The notes: a model not told the origin generated them from the sequence alone. A DNA stretch of 64,000 bases from an uncultured Bacilli bacterium (GCA_934122395.1 CAKOWQ010000002.1:154501-218500), one strand, 5' to 3'. Positions 25,953-35,335 are shown, counted from the stretch's first letter. Numbers and translations are program-made.

Positions 25953-26702
25953 ATGTTAATAGATACACATTTACATTTGGAAAATAATGTTAGAACTAAA
26001 CTTATAATTGATGAAGCTTTTGCTAATGGCGTAGAAAGATTGATTATAAGTGGTTGTGATAAAAAGGGAATAGAAGATGCTTTGGAAATAATAAAAAATA
26101 ATGATAATGTATATGCTACTATTGGGTTTCATCCTAGTGAAGTAGGCTTAATAAATGATGATGATTTGAAATGTTTGAAGGATTTATTAAAATCAAACCC
26201 TAAAATAGTTGGCGTGGGCGAAATAGGATTGGATTATCATTATGGTAAAGATGATAAGTTAGAACAATTAAGATTATTTGAAGCACAATTAAAGATAGCA
26301 CAGGAATTAAAAATGCCAGTTGTGATTCATTCTAGAGATGCCTTTCAAGATACTTATGATTGTTTGAAGAAATATAATTTAAAAGGTGTAATTCATTGTT
26401 TTAATGGAAGTATCGAAGTTGCTAATTTATATATTAAATTGGGATACTACTTAGGAATAGGTGGAGTTATTACCTTTAAAAATAGTAAATTATCTACGGT
26501 AGTAAAAAGTATTTCACTAGAAAACATCGTTTTAGAAACGGATAGTCCTTATTTGGCACCGGATCCATATAGAGGAAATGAAAATTCGCCTAAATATATC
26601 CCAATAATTGTGGATAAAATATCAAATGCTAAAAAAATATCCACAAAAGAAGTGGAAAAAATTACTACCGATAACGTTTTTAGAATATTTGACTTAAAAT
26701 AA
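25953..26702 (+). CDS. tatD: TatD-family metal-dependent hydrolase/DNase
   Basis: A TIM-barrel metallohydrolase (YabD type) with 3'-5' exonuclease activity in characterised members. Metal ligands are seen in MLIDTHLHLE at the N-terminus, GVGEIGLDYHYG near residue 90, VVIHSRDA near 124, GVIHCFNGS near 145 and LETDSPYLAP near 196. Start MLIDTHLH follows GGAGG; the longer frame adds six residues before the ribosome site. Order metG-tatD-yabE-ksgA is as in B. subtilis. Confidence 0.93.
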   Translation: MLIDTHLHLENNVRTKLIIDEAFANGVERLIISGCDKKGIEDALEIIKNNDNVYATIGFHPSEVGLINDDDLKCLKDLLKSNPKIVGVGEIGLDYHYGKDDKLEQLRLFEAQLKIAQELKMPVVIHSRDAFQDTYDCLKKYNLKGVIHCFNGSIEVANLYIKLGYYLGIGGVITFKNSKLSTVVKSISLENIVLETDSPYLAPDPYRGNENSPKYIPIIVDKISNAKKISTKEVEKITTDNVFRIFDLK

Positions 26703-26742
26703 TGAGTGTGCTATCATAAATTTGTAAAGATGAGGCGACAAT

Positions 26743-27318
26743 ATGAAGAAAATGTTGTGTATGATAAGGAATCAGCTTTGCGTTATATTGGCTTTGGTAG
26801 TAATGTTTTTCATTATTGCTAGTGGTAATCAGAAAGAAGAATTGATATCTTATGACGTTAGTAGTATTAATTCTATCCAAGCAGTACATTTAGTATCTAA
26901 ATATAACCCAGAAGTTGTGGAAACAATATATGCTTCAAATATTAGTGAAGTATTGACATACGGTAAAACTAATCCTGTAATTTTCCAAGGAACAATGACT
27001 GGATATGGTCCGGATTGTGTTGGATGTACTGGTATTGCTGCTTGTCCTCCTAGAACGGATGTAAGGCATGGCAATGTTTATTTTTCTGATAACGATTATG
27101 GGACAGTTAGAATAGTAGCTGCCGATAGTAGTATACCATGTGGTACCATAGTTAAAATTAGTGGTGATAGATTAAATGAACAAATAACAGCAGTTGTATT
27201 AGACAGAGGTGGCGCAATTAAAGGAACATTAATGGATTTATTAATGCCTACAGAAAAGAGTACTAGTGTAATAGGTAGACAAAAAGTAACTTATGAAATA
27301 GTAAGATGGGGATGGTAA
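26743..27318 (+). CDS. 3D-domain cell-wall protein (YabE-like)
   Basis: An exported or membrane-tethered 191-residue protein with one N-terminal hydrophobic helix (residues 13-29). The C-terminal 3D domain shows the conserved acidic motifs VRIVAADSSIPCGTIVKI and VVLDRGGAIKGTLMDLL, plus a Cys-rich stretch DCVGCTGIAACPPRTD. The domain has the double-psi barrel fold of lytic transglycosylases (MltA/RpfB/YabE). It is much shorter than YabE, lacking DUF348 and G5 repeats, but occupies the yabE position. The four Cys in the centre may form disulfides outside the cell. Confidence 0.8.
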   Translation: MKKMLCMIRNQLCVILALVVMFFIIASGNQKEELISYDVSSINSIQAVHLVSKYNPEVVETIYASNISEVLTYGKTNPVIFQGTMTGYGPDCVGCTGIAACPPRTDVRHGNVYFSDNDYGTVRIVAADSSIPCGTIVKISGDRLNEQITAVVLDRGGAIKGTLMDLLMPTEKSTSVIGRQKVTYEIVRWGW

Positions 27319-27341
27319 AAGTACAGAAATGTACTTTTTTT
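27317..27341 (+). terminator. Intrinsic terminator after the 3D-domain gene
   Basis: AAAAGTACA-gaaa-TGTACTTTTTTT, overlapping the stop codon. Confidence 0.85.
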
Positions 27342-27358
27342 AAAGATTAGGAGGAATT

Positions 27359-28183
27359 ATGAAGTATTCACCAGTTGATATTAATAATAATATAAAGAAA
27401 TATGATTTCAATTTCAAAAAAAAGTTTGGCCAAAACTTTATAGCTGATGAAAATATAATTAATAGCATTGTTGAAAAGTCAGATATTAATTCTGATACAT
27501 TGGTTGTTGAAGTTGGCCCTGGTGCAGGCTCTTTAACTTATAAACTTAGCCAAAAGGCTAAATGGGTTCTTTGTTATGAAATAGATGAAACCGTAAAAGA
27601 AATGCTATCTAGTAACTTGAGTGATTGCAATAATGTTACTGTTTTATATGAGGATTTTTTAAAGGCAAATTTAATTCAAGAACTAAAAAAATATGATTAT
27701 AAATCATTGTATTTAGTTGCTAATCTTCCATATTACATTACAACTCCAATTATAACAAAAATAATAGAAGATAAAATAAATATTGATAAAATGGTGGTAA
27801 TGGTACAAAAAGAAGTAGGCGATAGATTTAGTGCTAAACCTAATACTAAAAACTATAATTCTTTAAGTCTTTACTTACAATATAATTTTAATATTAAAAA
27901 GTTAATGGATGTAAGTAGAAATGTTTTTGTTCCACGTCCCAATGTTGATAGTATAGTAGTTGAATTTGCAAAGAAAGATAAATATCCAGTAAATGATCTG
28001 GATAAATTTTATAAACTAATACGAGACAGTTTTACACAAAAGAGAAAAAATCTTAGAAATAACTTAAAAACATATGATCTTGCCAAAGTAGAGCAGATAC
28101 TCGAAAAGTATGACTTTGATCTAAACGCAAGAGCTGAACAACTGTCTTTGGAAATCTTTGTGGATATAAGTAATAATTTATAA
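27359..28183 (+). CDS. ksgA: 16S rRNA dimethyladenosine transferase KsgA/RsmA
   Basis: Dimethylates A1518 and A1519 of 16S rRNA during 30S maturation. Motifs are the N-terminal KKKFGQNFIADENI, SAM loop VVEVGPGAGSLTYKL near residue 52, and catalytic NLPYYITTPII near 123. Length 274 is normal. AGGAGG precedes the ATG. The rnmV gene that usually precedes it is absent. Confidence 0.96.
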   Translation: MKYSPVDINNNIKKYDFNFKKKFGQNFIADENIINSIVEKSDINSDTLVVEVGPGAGSLTYKLSQKAKWVLCYEIDETVKEMLSSNLSDCNNVTVLYEDFLKANLIQELKKYDYKSLYLVANLPYYITTPIITKIIEDKINIDKMVVMVQKEVGDRFSAKPNTKNYNSLSLYLQYNFNIKKLMDVSRNVFVPRPNVDSIVVEFAKKDKYPVNDLDKFYKLIRDSFTQKRKNLRNNLKTYDLAKVEQILEKYDFDLNARAEQLSLEIFVDISNNL

Positions 28184-28225
28184 TATTTTTGATATAGAAA
28201 CATATAATTATTTGGGGATGATTAT

Positions 28226-29005
28226 ATGTTTTTTAAGGTAGGGGATCTTGTTACTAGAAATTCATACAACAATGATATAGTCTTTAAAATTATGGAATTG
28301 AATGATAAAACGGTGTATTTAAAAGGTTTAAATATTAGACTTTGTGCTGATAGTTCAATGGATGATTTGAAATTGGTAGAAAATGCTAAAATAGATGATA
28401 ATGATGTTATTGATAGGCTCGTTTCTACTGTTAATTTAGATCGAAATGAGTACTTTTATCTTCCTGGTAAAATTTTACATTTTGATGGTGATGCTGAATA
28501 TTTGGAACGCTGTATGAATTTTTATAAAAAATTAAAAATTATGGCTTATGGTGTAAATTTAAATGAAGATGAGGTACCATCAGAAATAAATAAATATTTA
28601 AATGATTTAAAACCCGATATTGTGGTGATCACTGGGCACGATGTTTTTTATAAGAAAAAAGGAAAATCAAGTGATCTTGATAATTACAAAAATAGTCGGA
28701 ATTTTGTTAACTCGGTCAAAGCAGCTAGAGAATATGAAAAGTCTCATGATAAATTAATAATAATAGCTGGTGCCTGTCAATCTGATTATGAAGAATTAAT
28801 TAGAGCTGGTGCAAACTTTGCGAGTAGTCCCAAAAGAGTGAATCTTCATGCGTTAGATCCTGCTGTTGTCGCTTCATCTGTTGCTCTTTCTGATAAAAGT
28901 AAGCCAATTGAACTGTTGAAGATTATTGAAAAAACTAGATATAAAGAAGAAGGCGTAGGAGGAATAATAACTAACGGTACAATGTATACGGGGTATCCAA
29001 GATGA
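28226..29005 (+). CDS. yabG: Sporulation-specific protease YabG
   Basis: A cysteine protease family restricted to spore formers, which processes coat proteins and acts late in sporulation. It shows the N-terminal FKVGDLVTRNSYNNDIVFKI, the central PDIVVITGHDVFYKKKG, the Cys-containing IIAGACQSDYEELIRAGANFASSPKRVNIHA-like region (with Leu for Ile), and GVGGIITNGTMYTGYPR at the C-terminus. Length 259 is slightly under the B. subtilis protein. Its TGA overlaps the veg ATG in ATGA. Confidence 0.93.
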   Translation: MFFKVGDLVTRNSYNNDIVFKIMELNDKTVYLKGLNIRLCADSSMDDLKLVENAKIDDNDVIDRLVSTVNLDRNEYFYLPGKILHFDGDAEYLERCMNFYKKLKIMAYGVNLNEDEVPSEINKYLNDLKPDIVVITGHDVFYKKKGKSSDLDNYKNSRNFVNSVKAAREYEKSHDKLIIIAGACQSDYEELIRAGANFASSPKRVNLHALDPAVVASSVALSDKSKPIELLKIIEKTRYKEEGVGGIITNGTMYTGYPR

Positions 29006-29226
29006 ATATAGAAAAAATAAGAAAGGAATTAGAAAATAAGAAAGGATACCAATTGAACTTTAAATTTAATGGAAGCAGAAATCAAATAGAGAATTTTAGT
29101 GGAACTATTGAAAACACATATAACTATGTTTTTTTGGTAAAAGTTAATAACGATGCCGAGCAAATTCGTTCTTTTTCGTATACAGATGTTTTAACTGATA
29201 GTTTGGAAATTTTTATTGATAAATAA
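29002..29226 (+). CDS. veg: Veg protein (biofilm/growth-associated)
   Basis: A 74-residue Veg family protein, starting MNIEKIRKELENKKGYQLNFKF and containing the SGTIENTYNYVFLV core and SFSYTDVL motif. In B. subtilis veg is a strongly transcribed vegetative gene affecting biofilm formation and germination. Here it overlaps yabG by 4 bases and so may be co-expressed with a sporulation gene, unlike in Bacillus where veg has its own strong promoter. Confidence 0.9.
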   Translation: MNIEKIRKELENKKGYQLNFKFNGSRNQIENFSGTIENTYNYVFLVKVNNDAEQIRSFSYTDVLTDSLEIFIDK

Positions 29227-29317
29227 AGAAAAAAGTTGCAATTTGTATTAATTTATTATAAGATCATATTATAAAGTTATAGTTATTATGACTACACTTT
29301 AAAAGGAGGATAGGCAA

Positions 29318-29593
29318 ATGAAGATCACATCTGTAAATGTCAGAAAAATTGAAAAAGAAAATTCACGAATGAAAGGTATAGCGTCTGTACTAATCGACGA
29401 TAGTTTTGCAGTACATGATATTAGAATTATCGAAGGAGATAATGGTTTATTTATTGCTATGCCAAGTAGAAAAACTGCAACTGGAGGATACCGTGATATA
29501 GCACATCCAATTAATCCAGAGGGTCGTGCAATGTTCGAAGAAGCAATATTTGAAGCATATAAAAATGCCGATCAAGCATCTGAAGAAGAATAG
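29318..29593 (+). CDS. spoVG: SpoVG RNA-binding regulator
   Basis: A 91-residue SpoVG family protein, with [15 protein letters not shown] at the start, [19 protein letters not shown] and the highly conserved [26 protein letters not shown]. SpoVG is a small nucleic-acid-binding regulator of sporulation, cell division and virulence. AGGAGGA precedes the ATG; a terminator follows the gene. Confidence 0.97.
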   Translation: MKITSVNVRKIEKENSRMKGIASVLIDDSFAVHDIRIIEGDNGLFIAMPSRKTATGGYRDIAHPINPEGRAMFEEAIFEAYKNADQASEEE

Positions 29594-29602
29594 TAGTAAT
29601 TC

Positions 29603-29627
29603 AAAGCAACTTATGTTGCTTTTTTTG
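29603..29627 (+). terminator. Intrinsic terminator after spoVG
   Basis: AAAGCAAC-ttat-GTTGCTTTTTTTG. Confidence 0.88.
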
Positions 29628-29673
29628 TAATATAAAAATTCACCTAACATAAACTTAATTAGGAGGAATTTAT

Positions 29674-29967
29674 ATGGACAAGATGGATAATAACGTTGCT
29701 AACTATAATCATGGAATTACAGTAATTGAACGAAAGAATATAATAGTAACAGGCGTTAAAAAAATTGATAATTTTGATAAAGAAGAATTTTTTATGGAAA
29801 CAACTATGGGTTATTTAATTGTTAAAGGTGATGATTTAGAATTAATTAAGTTGGATACTATGCAAGGCAATGTATCTATCAAGGGAATAGTAAAAAGTTT
29901 TGCTTATGTAGAAGAGGGTAAAACTAAAGATAAAGAAAACAGCATATTTAATAGGTTGTTTAAATAA
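29674..29967 (+). CDS. yabP: Spore coat-assembly protein YabP
   Basis: A 97-residue protein of the YabP/YqfC family, recognised by HGITVIERKNIIVTGVKKIDNFD, MGYLIVKGDDLELIKLD and the G-rich NVSIKGIVKSFAYVEE. In B. subtilis YabP is a sigma-E product needed for the cortex and coat. It has no membrane segment. Its TAA overlaps the ATG of yabQ by one base, so the two are coupled, and AGGAGGA precedes it. Confidence 0.9.
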   Translation: MDKMDNNVANYNHGITVIERKNIIVTGVKKIDNFDKEEFFMETTMGYLIVKGDDLELIKLDTMQGNVSIKGIVKSFAYVEEGKTKDKENSIFNRLFK

Positions 29968-30248
29968 TGAATTTAGAATTACAATTACAGTCATTAATAT
30001 ATTCATTTGTTTTTGGAATGTTTTTTTCCTTTATCTTTAATTTAATATATAAGTTTCTTTTCAAAGGGAAAATTATTTTTAAAATAATTATAAATATGGT
30101 ATTTATAATTATAAATGTAATTATTTATTTTAGCTTATTGTACTTAATAAATAATGGTATACTGCATATGTATTTTATAATCTTATTAATACTTGGTTTT
30201 ATAATAGGAAATAAAAAAACTAAAAGAATTAGAAAATATGATAGTTAA
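29967..30248 (+). CDS. yabQ: Spore cortex membrane protein YabQ
   Basis: A 93-residue, very hydrophobic protein with three predicted transmembrane segments and a short basic C-terminus (KKTKRIRKYDS). Opening MNLELQLQSLIYSFVFGMFFS and coupling to yabP match YabQ, required for cortex formation in B. subtilis. It is shorter than the Bacillus protein at the C-terminus. divIC, the usual next gene, is not found downstream. Confidence 0.87.
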   Translation: MNLELQLQSLIYSFVFGMFFSFIFNLIYKFLFKGKIIFKIIINMVFIIINVIIYFSLLYLINNGILHMYFIILLILGFIIGNKKTKRIRKYDS

Positions 30249-30263
30249 ATATCATATTTTTTT
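30234..30263 (+). terminator. Intrinsic terminator after yabQ
   Basis: AAATATGAT-agttaaat-ATCATATTTTTTT, overlapping the yabQ end. Confidence 0.8.
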
Positions 30264-30269
30264 ATATTA

Positions 30270-30298
30270 ATGACATATAAAACATTTTGATGTATAAT
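30270..30298 (+). promoter_or_regulatory. Sigma-A promoter for DHH-rplI-dnaB unit
   Basis: ATGACA (30270-30275), 17-nt spacer, TATAAT (30293-30298), about 27 nt before the DHH gene. Confidence 0.7.
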
Positions 30299-30324
30299 TA
30301 AATTGGGGTTTTGTCTGGAGGTTT

Positions 30325-31296
30325 ATGAAGATTATAGATAGTTATAAAAAAATTAATGAATTTATAGATAAATGTTCTAATATATATGTTACAGGTCATA
30401 AAAACCTAGATTTGGATGCTTTGGGTGCTTGTATAGCAATGTATAATTACGCTCTTTCTAAACATAAAGAAGCCTATTTTATATTAGATGATAAATCTTC
30501 TGAAGCTGCTGTATCTAAAGTTATTAAGCAATTGTCTAATGATATTAATTTTATTAGTAGTGATAAAGCTAAAAAATTAAAAAATGGTGATAGTGGTCTT
30601 ATAGTACTAGATACCAATAAAGAGTATTTGTTACAGAGTCCATCTTTAGATTCTAGTTTCGATAAAAAAATAGTAATAGATCATCATGGAATTGGTGATG
30701 GTACTATAAATGATGCTTATTTAACTGTTCTTGATCTTGATTCATCTAGTACATGCCAGATGATTACAGAATTTTTGAAGATAAATAACTTTACTATTGA
30801 TAGCTATTTAGCAACTATTCTTTTGGCGGGAATAGTGCTAGATACTAATAATTATGTTTTGAAAACTGATAGTAATACTTTTTATTATTCATACTATTTA
30901 ACTACTTGTGGAGCTAATACAAATCATGTACAATATATCTTAAAACAAGATTTAAAAAAATATATAAAAAGGCAAAAAATGATAACTAATGTTAAAGTAG
31001 TAAATAAAATGGCTATTACTAAGGCTGTTGAAAATGATATATATAGACCTGAAGAATTAGCAAAAGCTGCTGATACATTGCTTCTTTTTAATGATATTGT
31101 GGCATCTTTTGTAGTTGCTAGAGTTGATAAAAAAACAGTTGGTATTAGTGCTAGATCACTTGGGGATATTAATGTTGGACAAGTATTATCGTTGTTGCAT
31201 GGTGGTGGAGATAATCATGAAGCTGCATCAAAGTTGGAAAACACAACTGTATCAAAGGTTGAAAAAGAATTATTAAATATAATAAATCTTTTATAA
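30325..31296 (+). CDS. Stand-alone DHH-DHHA1 phosphoesterase at the gdpP locus
   Basis: A 323-residue soluble phosphoesterase. DHH motifs are GHKNLDLDALG near residue 25, VLDTNKE near 95, VIDHHGIGDG near 117 and the metal-ligand ILLAGIVLDTNNY near 170; the C-terminal DHHA1 motif is GGGDNHEAAS near 293. It precedes rplI and dnaB exactly where gdpP lies in B. subtilis, but lacks the two membrane helices and the PAS and degenerate GGDEF domains. By position it is the likely cyclic-di-AMP phosphodiesterase; by architecture it resembles DhhP. Substrate is inferred. GGAGG precedes the ATG. Confidence 0.88.
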   Translation: MKIIDSYKKINEFIDKCSNIYVTGHKNLDLDALGACIAMYNYALSKHKEAYFILDDKSSEAAVSKVIKQLSNDINFISSDKAKKLKNGDSGLIVLDTNKEYLLQSPSLDSSFDKKIVIDHHGIGDGTINDAYLTVLDLDSSSTCQMITEFLKINNFTIDSYLATILLAGIVLDTNNYVLKTDSNTFYYSYYLTTCGANTNHVQYILKQDLKKYIKRQKMITNVKVVNKMAITKAVENDIYRPEELAKAADTLLLFNDIVASFVVARVDKKTVGISARSLGDINVGQVLSLLHGGGDNHEAASKLENTTVSKVEKELLNIINLL

Positions 31297-31312
31297 GGAG
31301 GGCTAGGATAAT

Positions 31313-31753
31313 ATGAAAGTTATATTTGTTAAGGATTTAAGAGGACAAGGTAAAAGGGGAGATATCAAAGAAGTAAAAGATGGCTATGCCAAGAATTATT
31401 TGATTAAAAATGGTTATGCTTCTCAATTAACTGAGTCAACATTAGGAAAATATAATAGAGAATGTGAAAATCAAAAACACTTAGATGATAAAATGCGTAA
31501 AGAAGCACTTGCTATTAAAAGTGAACTTGAAAAAATAGAACTAGAATTTGTAGTGAAGACTGGTAAAAACGATCAAGTATTTGGTAGTATTAGTGCAAAG
31601 CAAATAAAGGATGAGCTTACAAAGAAGGGCTACGACATAGATAAAAAACAAGTTTTATTTGATCATCAGGTTGCTAGCTTAGGTTATCATGATGTGAAAA
31701 TTAATTTGTATAAAGACATTAATGCTAAATTAAAAGTAATTTTAAAAAAATAG
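31313..31753 (+). CDS. rplI: 50S ribosomal protein L9
   Basis: A 146-residue L9. The N-terminal domain reads MKVIFVKDLRGQGKRGDIKEVKDGYAKNYLI in part, followed by the long connecting helix and C-terminal domain (QVFGSISAKQI; GYHDVKINLY). AGGAGG-type ribosome site. It is part of the DHH-rplI-dnaB operon. Confidence 0.96.
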   Translation: MKVIFVKDLRGQGKRGDIKEVKDGYAKNYLIKNGYASQLTESTLGKYNRECENQKHLDDKMRKEALAIKSELEKIELEFVVKTGKNDQVFGSISAKQIKDELTKKGYDIDKKQVLFDHQVASLGYHDVKINLYKDINAKLKVILKK

Positions 31754-31762
31754 GAGGTAATT

Positions 31763-33121
31763 ATGCCTAATAAAAACATACCTAACAACCAAGAAGCGGA
31801 ACAAGCAGTAATAGGGTCAATGTTCTTATCAAAATATGCATTAGATAAGGCTTGTGAGACTCTTACTAAAGATTCTTTTTACAACAATAATAATGCTATT
31901 ATTTTTGATTGCATAAAGAATATGAATGATCAGAAAAAACCAATAGATTTAACTACGCTTACTACTGAGTTAAAGAATAAGAACTTGATTAATGAAATAG
32001 GTGGCGTTGAATATCTATCAGAGGTTTTAGAGTCTGTACCTACTGCTGCTAATGTGGAATATTATATAAAGTTAGTTGAGGATGCTGCAGTACTTAGAAG
32101 ACTTATAGATGTTTCTACAGATATAACAACAAATGCATATAATTCTGATGGAAATGTCAACGAAACACTAGATGAAGCAGAAAGAAAGATTTTAAGTGTT
32201 ATAAAAAATAGAAGATCAACTGAATTTAAGACAATAAGGGAAGTTTTAAATTCTACTCAAGAAAATCTGGAAAAGTTAGCGGCTACAAAAGGAGAAATAA
32301 CTGGTATACCTACTGGATGGTATGACATAGATAATATTACTACAGGCTTACACGGTAACCAAATGATAATAATTGCAGCGCGTCCGGCAATGGGTAAAAC
32401 TGCATTTGCTTTGAATTTAGCTACTAATATAGCAATAAATACTGATAAAACTGTTGCGCTTTTCAATATGGAAATGGGGGCTGAACAATTAGCTTCTAGA
32501 ATGCTTAGTTCATTAGGACAAATAGAAGGAAAAAAACTAGCGACTGGTAAACTAATGAATGAAGATTGGAAAAAGCTTAATGAAGCTATGAGTCAGTTAG
32601 CGGATGCCAAAATGTATATGGATGATACTCCAGGAATTACAATAGGTGAAATCAGATCAAAATGTAGAAGGCTAGCAAGTAGTAGTGAAGGCCTAGGCGT
32701 AGTTATTATTGACTACTTACAATTAATTTCATCGTCTGTAAATTATGGAGCTAACAGACAACAAGAAGTATCGGATATATCAAGATCGTTAAAGACTATG
32801 GCTATGGAATTAAATGTTCCAGTTATAGCTCTAGCTCAGCTATCTCGTGCTGTTGATGCGCGTGAGAATAAACGCCCAATTATGAGTGACTTACGTGAAT
32901 CTGGATCTATTGAACAAGATGCCGACATAGTGGCTTTCTTATATAGAGATGATTATTATAATAAAGAAAAAGCAATTGATGCTAATACAAGTATAAGTGA
33001 ATTTATAATAGCAAAACATCGTAATGGTCCAACAGCGACTATAGAATTACTTTTTAAAAGAGATACTTCTACATTCTTAAGTTATCAAAAAGAAGGACAA
33101 GGTGGACAATATGAATCATAA
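31763..33121 (+). CDS. dnaB: Replicative DNA helicase DnaB (DnaC in B. subtilis)
   Basis: The hexameric fork helicase, 452 residues. An N-terminal helical domain opens IPNNQEAEQAVIGSMF; the RecA-like domain has Walker A ARPAMGKTAFALN near residue 210, Walker B VVIIDYLQLIS near 315, the LSRAVDAREN(K)RP region and the C-terminal IAKHRNGPTATIELLF. AGGAGGTAATT precedes the ATG. No intein is present, although this gene is a common intein site. Confidence 0.97.
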   Translation: MPNKNIPNNQEAEQAVIGSMFLSKYALDKACETLTKDSFYNNNNAIIFDCIKNMNDQKKPIDLTTLTTELKNKNLINEIGGVEYLSEVLESVPTAANVEYYIKLVEDAAVLRRLIDVSTDITTNAYNSDGNVNETLDEAERKILSVIKNRRSTEFKTIREVLNSTQENLEKLAATKGEITGIPTGWYDIDNITTGLHGNQMIIIAARPAMGKTAFALNLATNIAINTDKTVALFNMEMGAEQLASRMLSSLGQIEGKKLATGKLMNEDWKKLNEAMSQLADAKMYMDDTPGITIGEIRSKCRRLASSSEGLGVVIIDYLQLISSSVNYGANRQQEVSDISRSLKTMAMELNVPVIALAQLSRAVDARENKRPIMSDLRESGSIEQDADIVAFLYRDDYYNKEKAIDANTSISEFIIAKHRNGPTATIELLFKRDTSTFLSYQKEGQGGQYES

Positions 33122-34574
33122 GACAATTTTATATACAATAATAGCACTTGTTCTTAGTTCTAGTATCTTTTTCTTTGGATACAGAAAGTCATCTGATCCT
33201 CAAGAGGTTTATAGAGTTTATTTAGATGGTAATTCAATTGGACTAATATATTCAAAAGATGAGCTAGAACAATATATTGATAATGGTGAAAATGCAATTA
33301 AAGAGAAATATAATGTTGATAAAGTTTATATACCTAATAATCTAAAAATTGTAAAAGAAATAACTTATAATGAAAAAGTTGAGAGTGCGGCTTCTATTTA
33401 TGATCAGATTAAGGAACAAGCCTCTTTTACTATCAAGGGTTATAAAATAACAATTAAAGGTGTAGAAGAAATGACAGAAGAAGGTACTGTAAAAAATGAT
33501 GACGTTATAATCAATGTTCTTGATAAACAAGTATTTATTGATTCTGTTAATAATACAATTAAAGCTTTTATTGATGAAGAATCATATGATAAGTTTATGA
33601 ATAATACACAAGAACCAATAAAAAATACCGGTACTTTAATAGAAGACATTTATGTTCAAAATGATATAGTAATAAAGGAAGCAAACGTTTCAATAAAAGA
33701 TCAAATATTTTTAAGTAGTGATGACTTAAGTAAATATTTATTGTTTAGTACATTAGAAGAGCAGCAAAAATATACTATTCAACCAGGAGACACTATAGAA
33801 TCTGTATCATTTAATAACAGACTTTCTATAGGAGAATTCTTAATTGCAAACGAACAATTTACAAGTGCTAGCAATTTACTTTATCCTGGCCAAGAAGTTT
33901 CGCTGGGATTAATTCAACCAGCATTGAAGGTAGTAGAGGAAAAGTATGTTGTAACAATTGAAGATAATGCATATACTACTATTTACGAAGATGATAACAC
34001 TTTAGCTATGGGAACTGAAATAATAAAACAAAAAGGCGAAAATGGTACTTCACGAGTAACAAAAATTATTAAAGAAGTTAATGGTGAAATAAGAGAAGCA
34101 CTACCTGTTAGTGAAGAAAAAATAAAACCTGTTGTTACTCAAATAGTAATAAGGGGTCAAAAATATGTTTCTGGAGTGGGAAGCTTAAGAAATTGGCATT
34201 GGCCTACTGCACCTAACTACGTTATAAGTAGTCCTTATGGATGGCGTTGGGGTAAATTGCATCAAGGAATTGATATTTCGGGTACTGGTTATGGTTCACC
34301 TATTTATGCTGTAAGCAATGGTGTCGTTGAAGTTGCAAAATATAATGATAGTATTAATGGTACTTATATACATATAAATCATAACAATGGATATTATACT
34401 GAATATGCACATATGGCTGATTTAAAAGTTCAAGAGGGTCAAACTGTTGAAGCTGGTCAATTAATAGGAACAATGGGAGCAACTGGATATGCATTTGGGG
34501 TTCATTTACACTTTGGTGTTTATTATGGACGTCCACATATTGGAACTTCAGTTAATCCTATGCAATTCTTCTAA
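33111..34574 (+). CDS. Membrane-anchored LysM-G5-M23 peptidoglycan endopeptidase
   Basis: An envelope protein of about 487 residues. One N-terminal transmembrane helix is followed by an extended region, a LysM domain (YTIQPGDTIESVSFNNRLSI near residue 225), a G5 domain (EEKYVVTIEDNAY... to IVIRGQKYVSG near 280-360) and a C-terminal M23 peptidase. Zinc ligands are intact: HQGIDIS and HLHFG, with a middle His in YTEYAH. It should cleave peptide cross-links. The start MNHKTIL overlaps the 3' end of dnaB by 11 bases with GGTGGA as the ribosome site. Confidence 0.9.
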   Translation: MNHKTILYTIIALVLSSSIFFFGYRKSSDPQEVYRVYLDGNSIGLIYSKDELEQYIDNGENAIKEKYNVDKVYIPNNLKIVKEITYNEKVESAASIYDQIKEQASFTIKGYKITIKGVEEMTEEGTVKNDDVIINVLDKQVFIDSVNNTIKAFIDEESYDKFMNNTQEPIKNTGTLIEDIYVQNDIVIKEANVSIKDQIFLSSDDLSKYLLFSTLEEQQKYTIQPGDTIESVSFNNRLSIGEFLIANEQFTSASNLLYPGQEVSLGLIQPALKVVEEKYVVTIEDNAYTTIYEDDNTLAMGTEIIKQKGENGTSRVTKIIKEVNGEIREALPVSEEKIKPVVTQIVIRGQKYVSGVGSLRNWHWPTAPNYVISSPYGWRWGKLHQGIDISGTGYGSPIYAVSNGVVEVAKYNDSINGTYIHINHNNGYYTEYAHMADLKVQEGQTVEAGQLIGTMGATGYAFGVHLHFGVYYGRPHIGTSVNPMQFF

Positions 34575-35335
34575 TGAAAATAAAAGTAATAGCAAGTGGT
34601 TCAAAAGGAAATTCCACATTATTAATTTGTGGTGAAACTAAAATATTAATTGACGCAGGTATACCAGCTTCGCATATTAATACTGCATGTTCGGAATTAG
34701 ATATAAAATTAAGTGAAATAGACGGTATATTAATTTCTCATATTCATAGTGATCATATTAAAGGATTACCTCAATTGATAAAAAAATATCATTTAAAAGT
34801 TTTTGCAGCACCAGATTTGTTATATGATTTAGTAAATGTTATTCCTATTGAATCGATTGTGGTAGTTGATAATGATTTTTATATAAATGACGTTCATGTT
34901 TTATTACTAGCAACGTCACACGATGTTACATCATATGGTTTTGTTGTAGAGTATAATAACAGTTCATTAGTATACATTACAGATACCGGATATATTAATA
35001 GAAAATATTATAATATTACTAAAAATAGAAATATTTATATAATTGAATCTAATCACGATGAAGAAATGCTTATGAATGGACCATATCCTTATCATTTAAA
35101 GCAAAGAGTAGTAGGAGATAAGGGACACTTGTCAAATAGATATACTGGTAAATATTTAACAAAAGTTATTGGTGATAATACTAAGCTTGTTTTATTAGCG
35201 CATATTAGTGAAAATAATAACACATATGATTTAGCTTTGAAACAAGTAAAAGAGGAGCTAACAAGTGCTGATGTCGAATTTGATAAATTGGTGGTAATGC
35301 ATCAAAATGAAGAGTCAGATTTAGTAGAGGTATAG
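34574..35335 (+). CDS. Metallo-beta-lactamase-fold hydrolase YycJ/WalJ
   Basis: A 253-residue MBL-fold hydrolase. Metal motif SHIHSDHIKGL lies near residue 56, SGSKGNSTLL at the N-terminus, and ESNHDEEM and GHLSNRYTG further on are the YycJ signature. Family members are DNA-repair or cell-wall-linked exonuclease-like enzymes. Its ATG shares a base with the preceding stop (TAATG), so it is coupled to the M23 gene. The walRKHI genes that usually accompany it are not in this window. Confidence 0.92.
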   Translation: MKIKVIASGSKGNSTLLICGETKILIDAGIPASHINTACSELDIKLSEIDGILISHIHSDHIKGLPQLIKKYHLKVFAAPDLLYDLVNVIPIESIVVVDNDFYINDVHVLLLATSHDVTSYGFVVEYNNSSLVYITDTGYINRKYYNITKNRNIYIIESNHDEEMLMNGPYPYHLKQRVVGDKGHLSNRYTGKYLTKVIGDNTKLVLLAHISENNNTYDLALKQVKEELTSADVEFDKLVVMHQNEESDLVEV

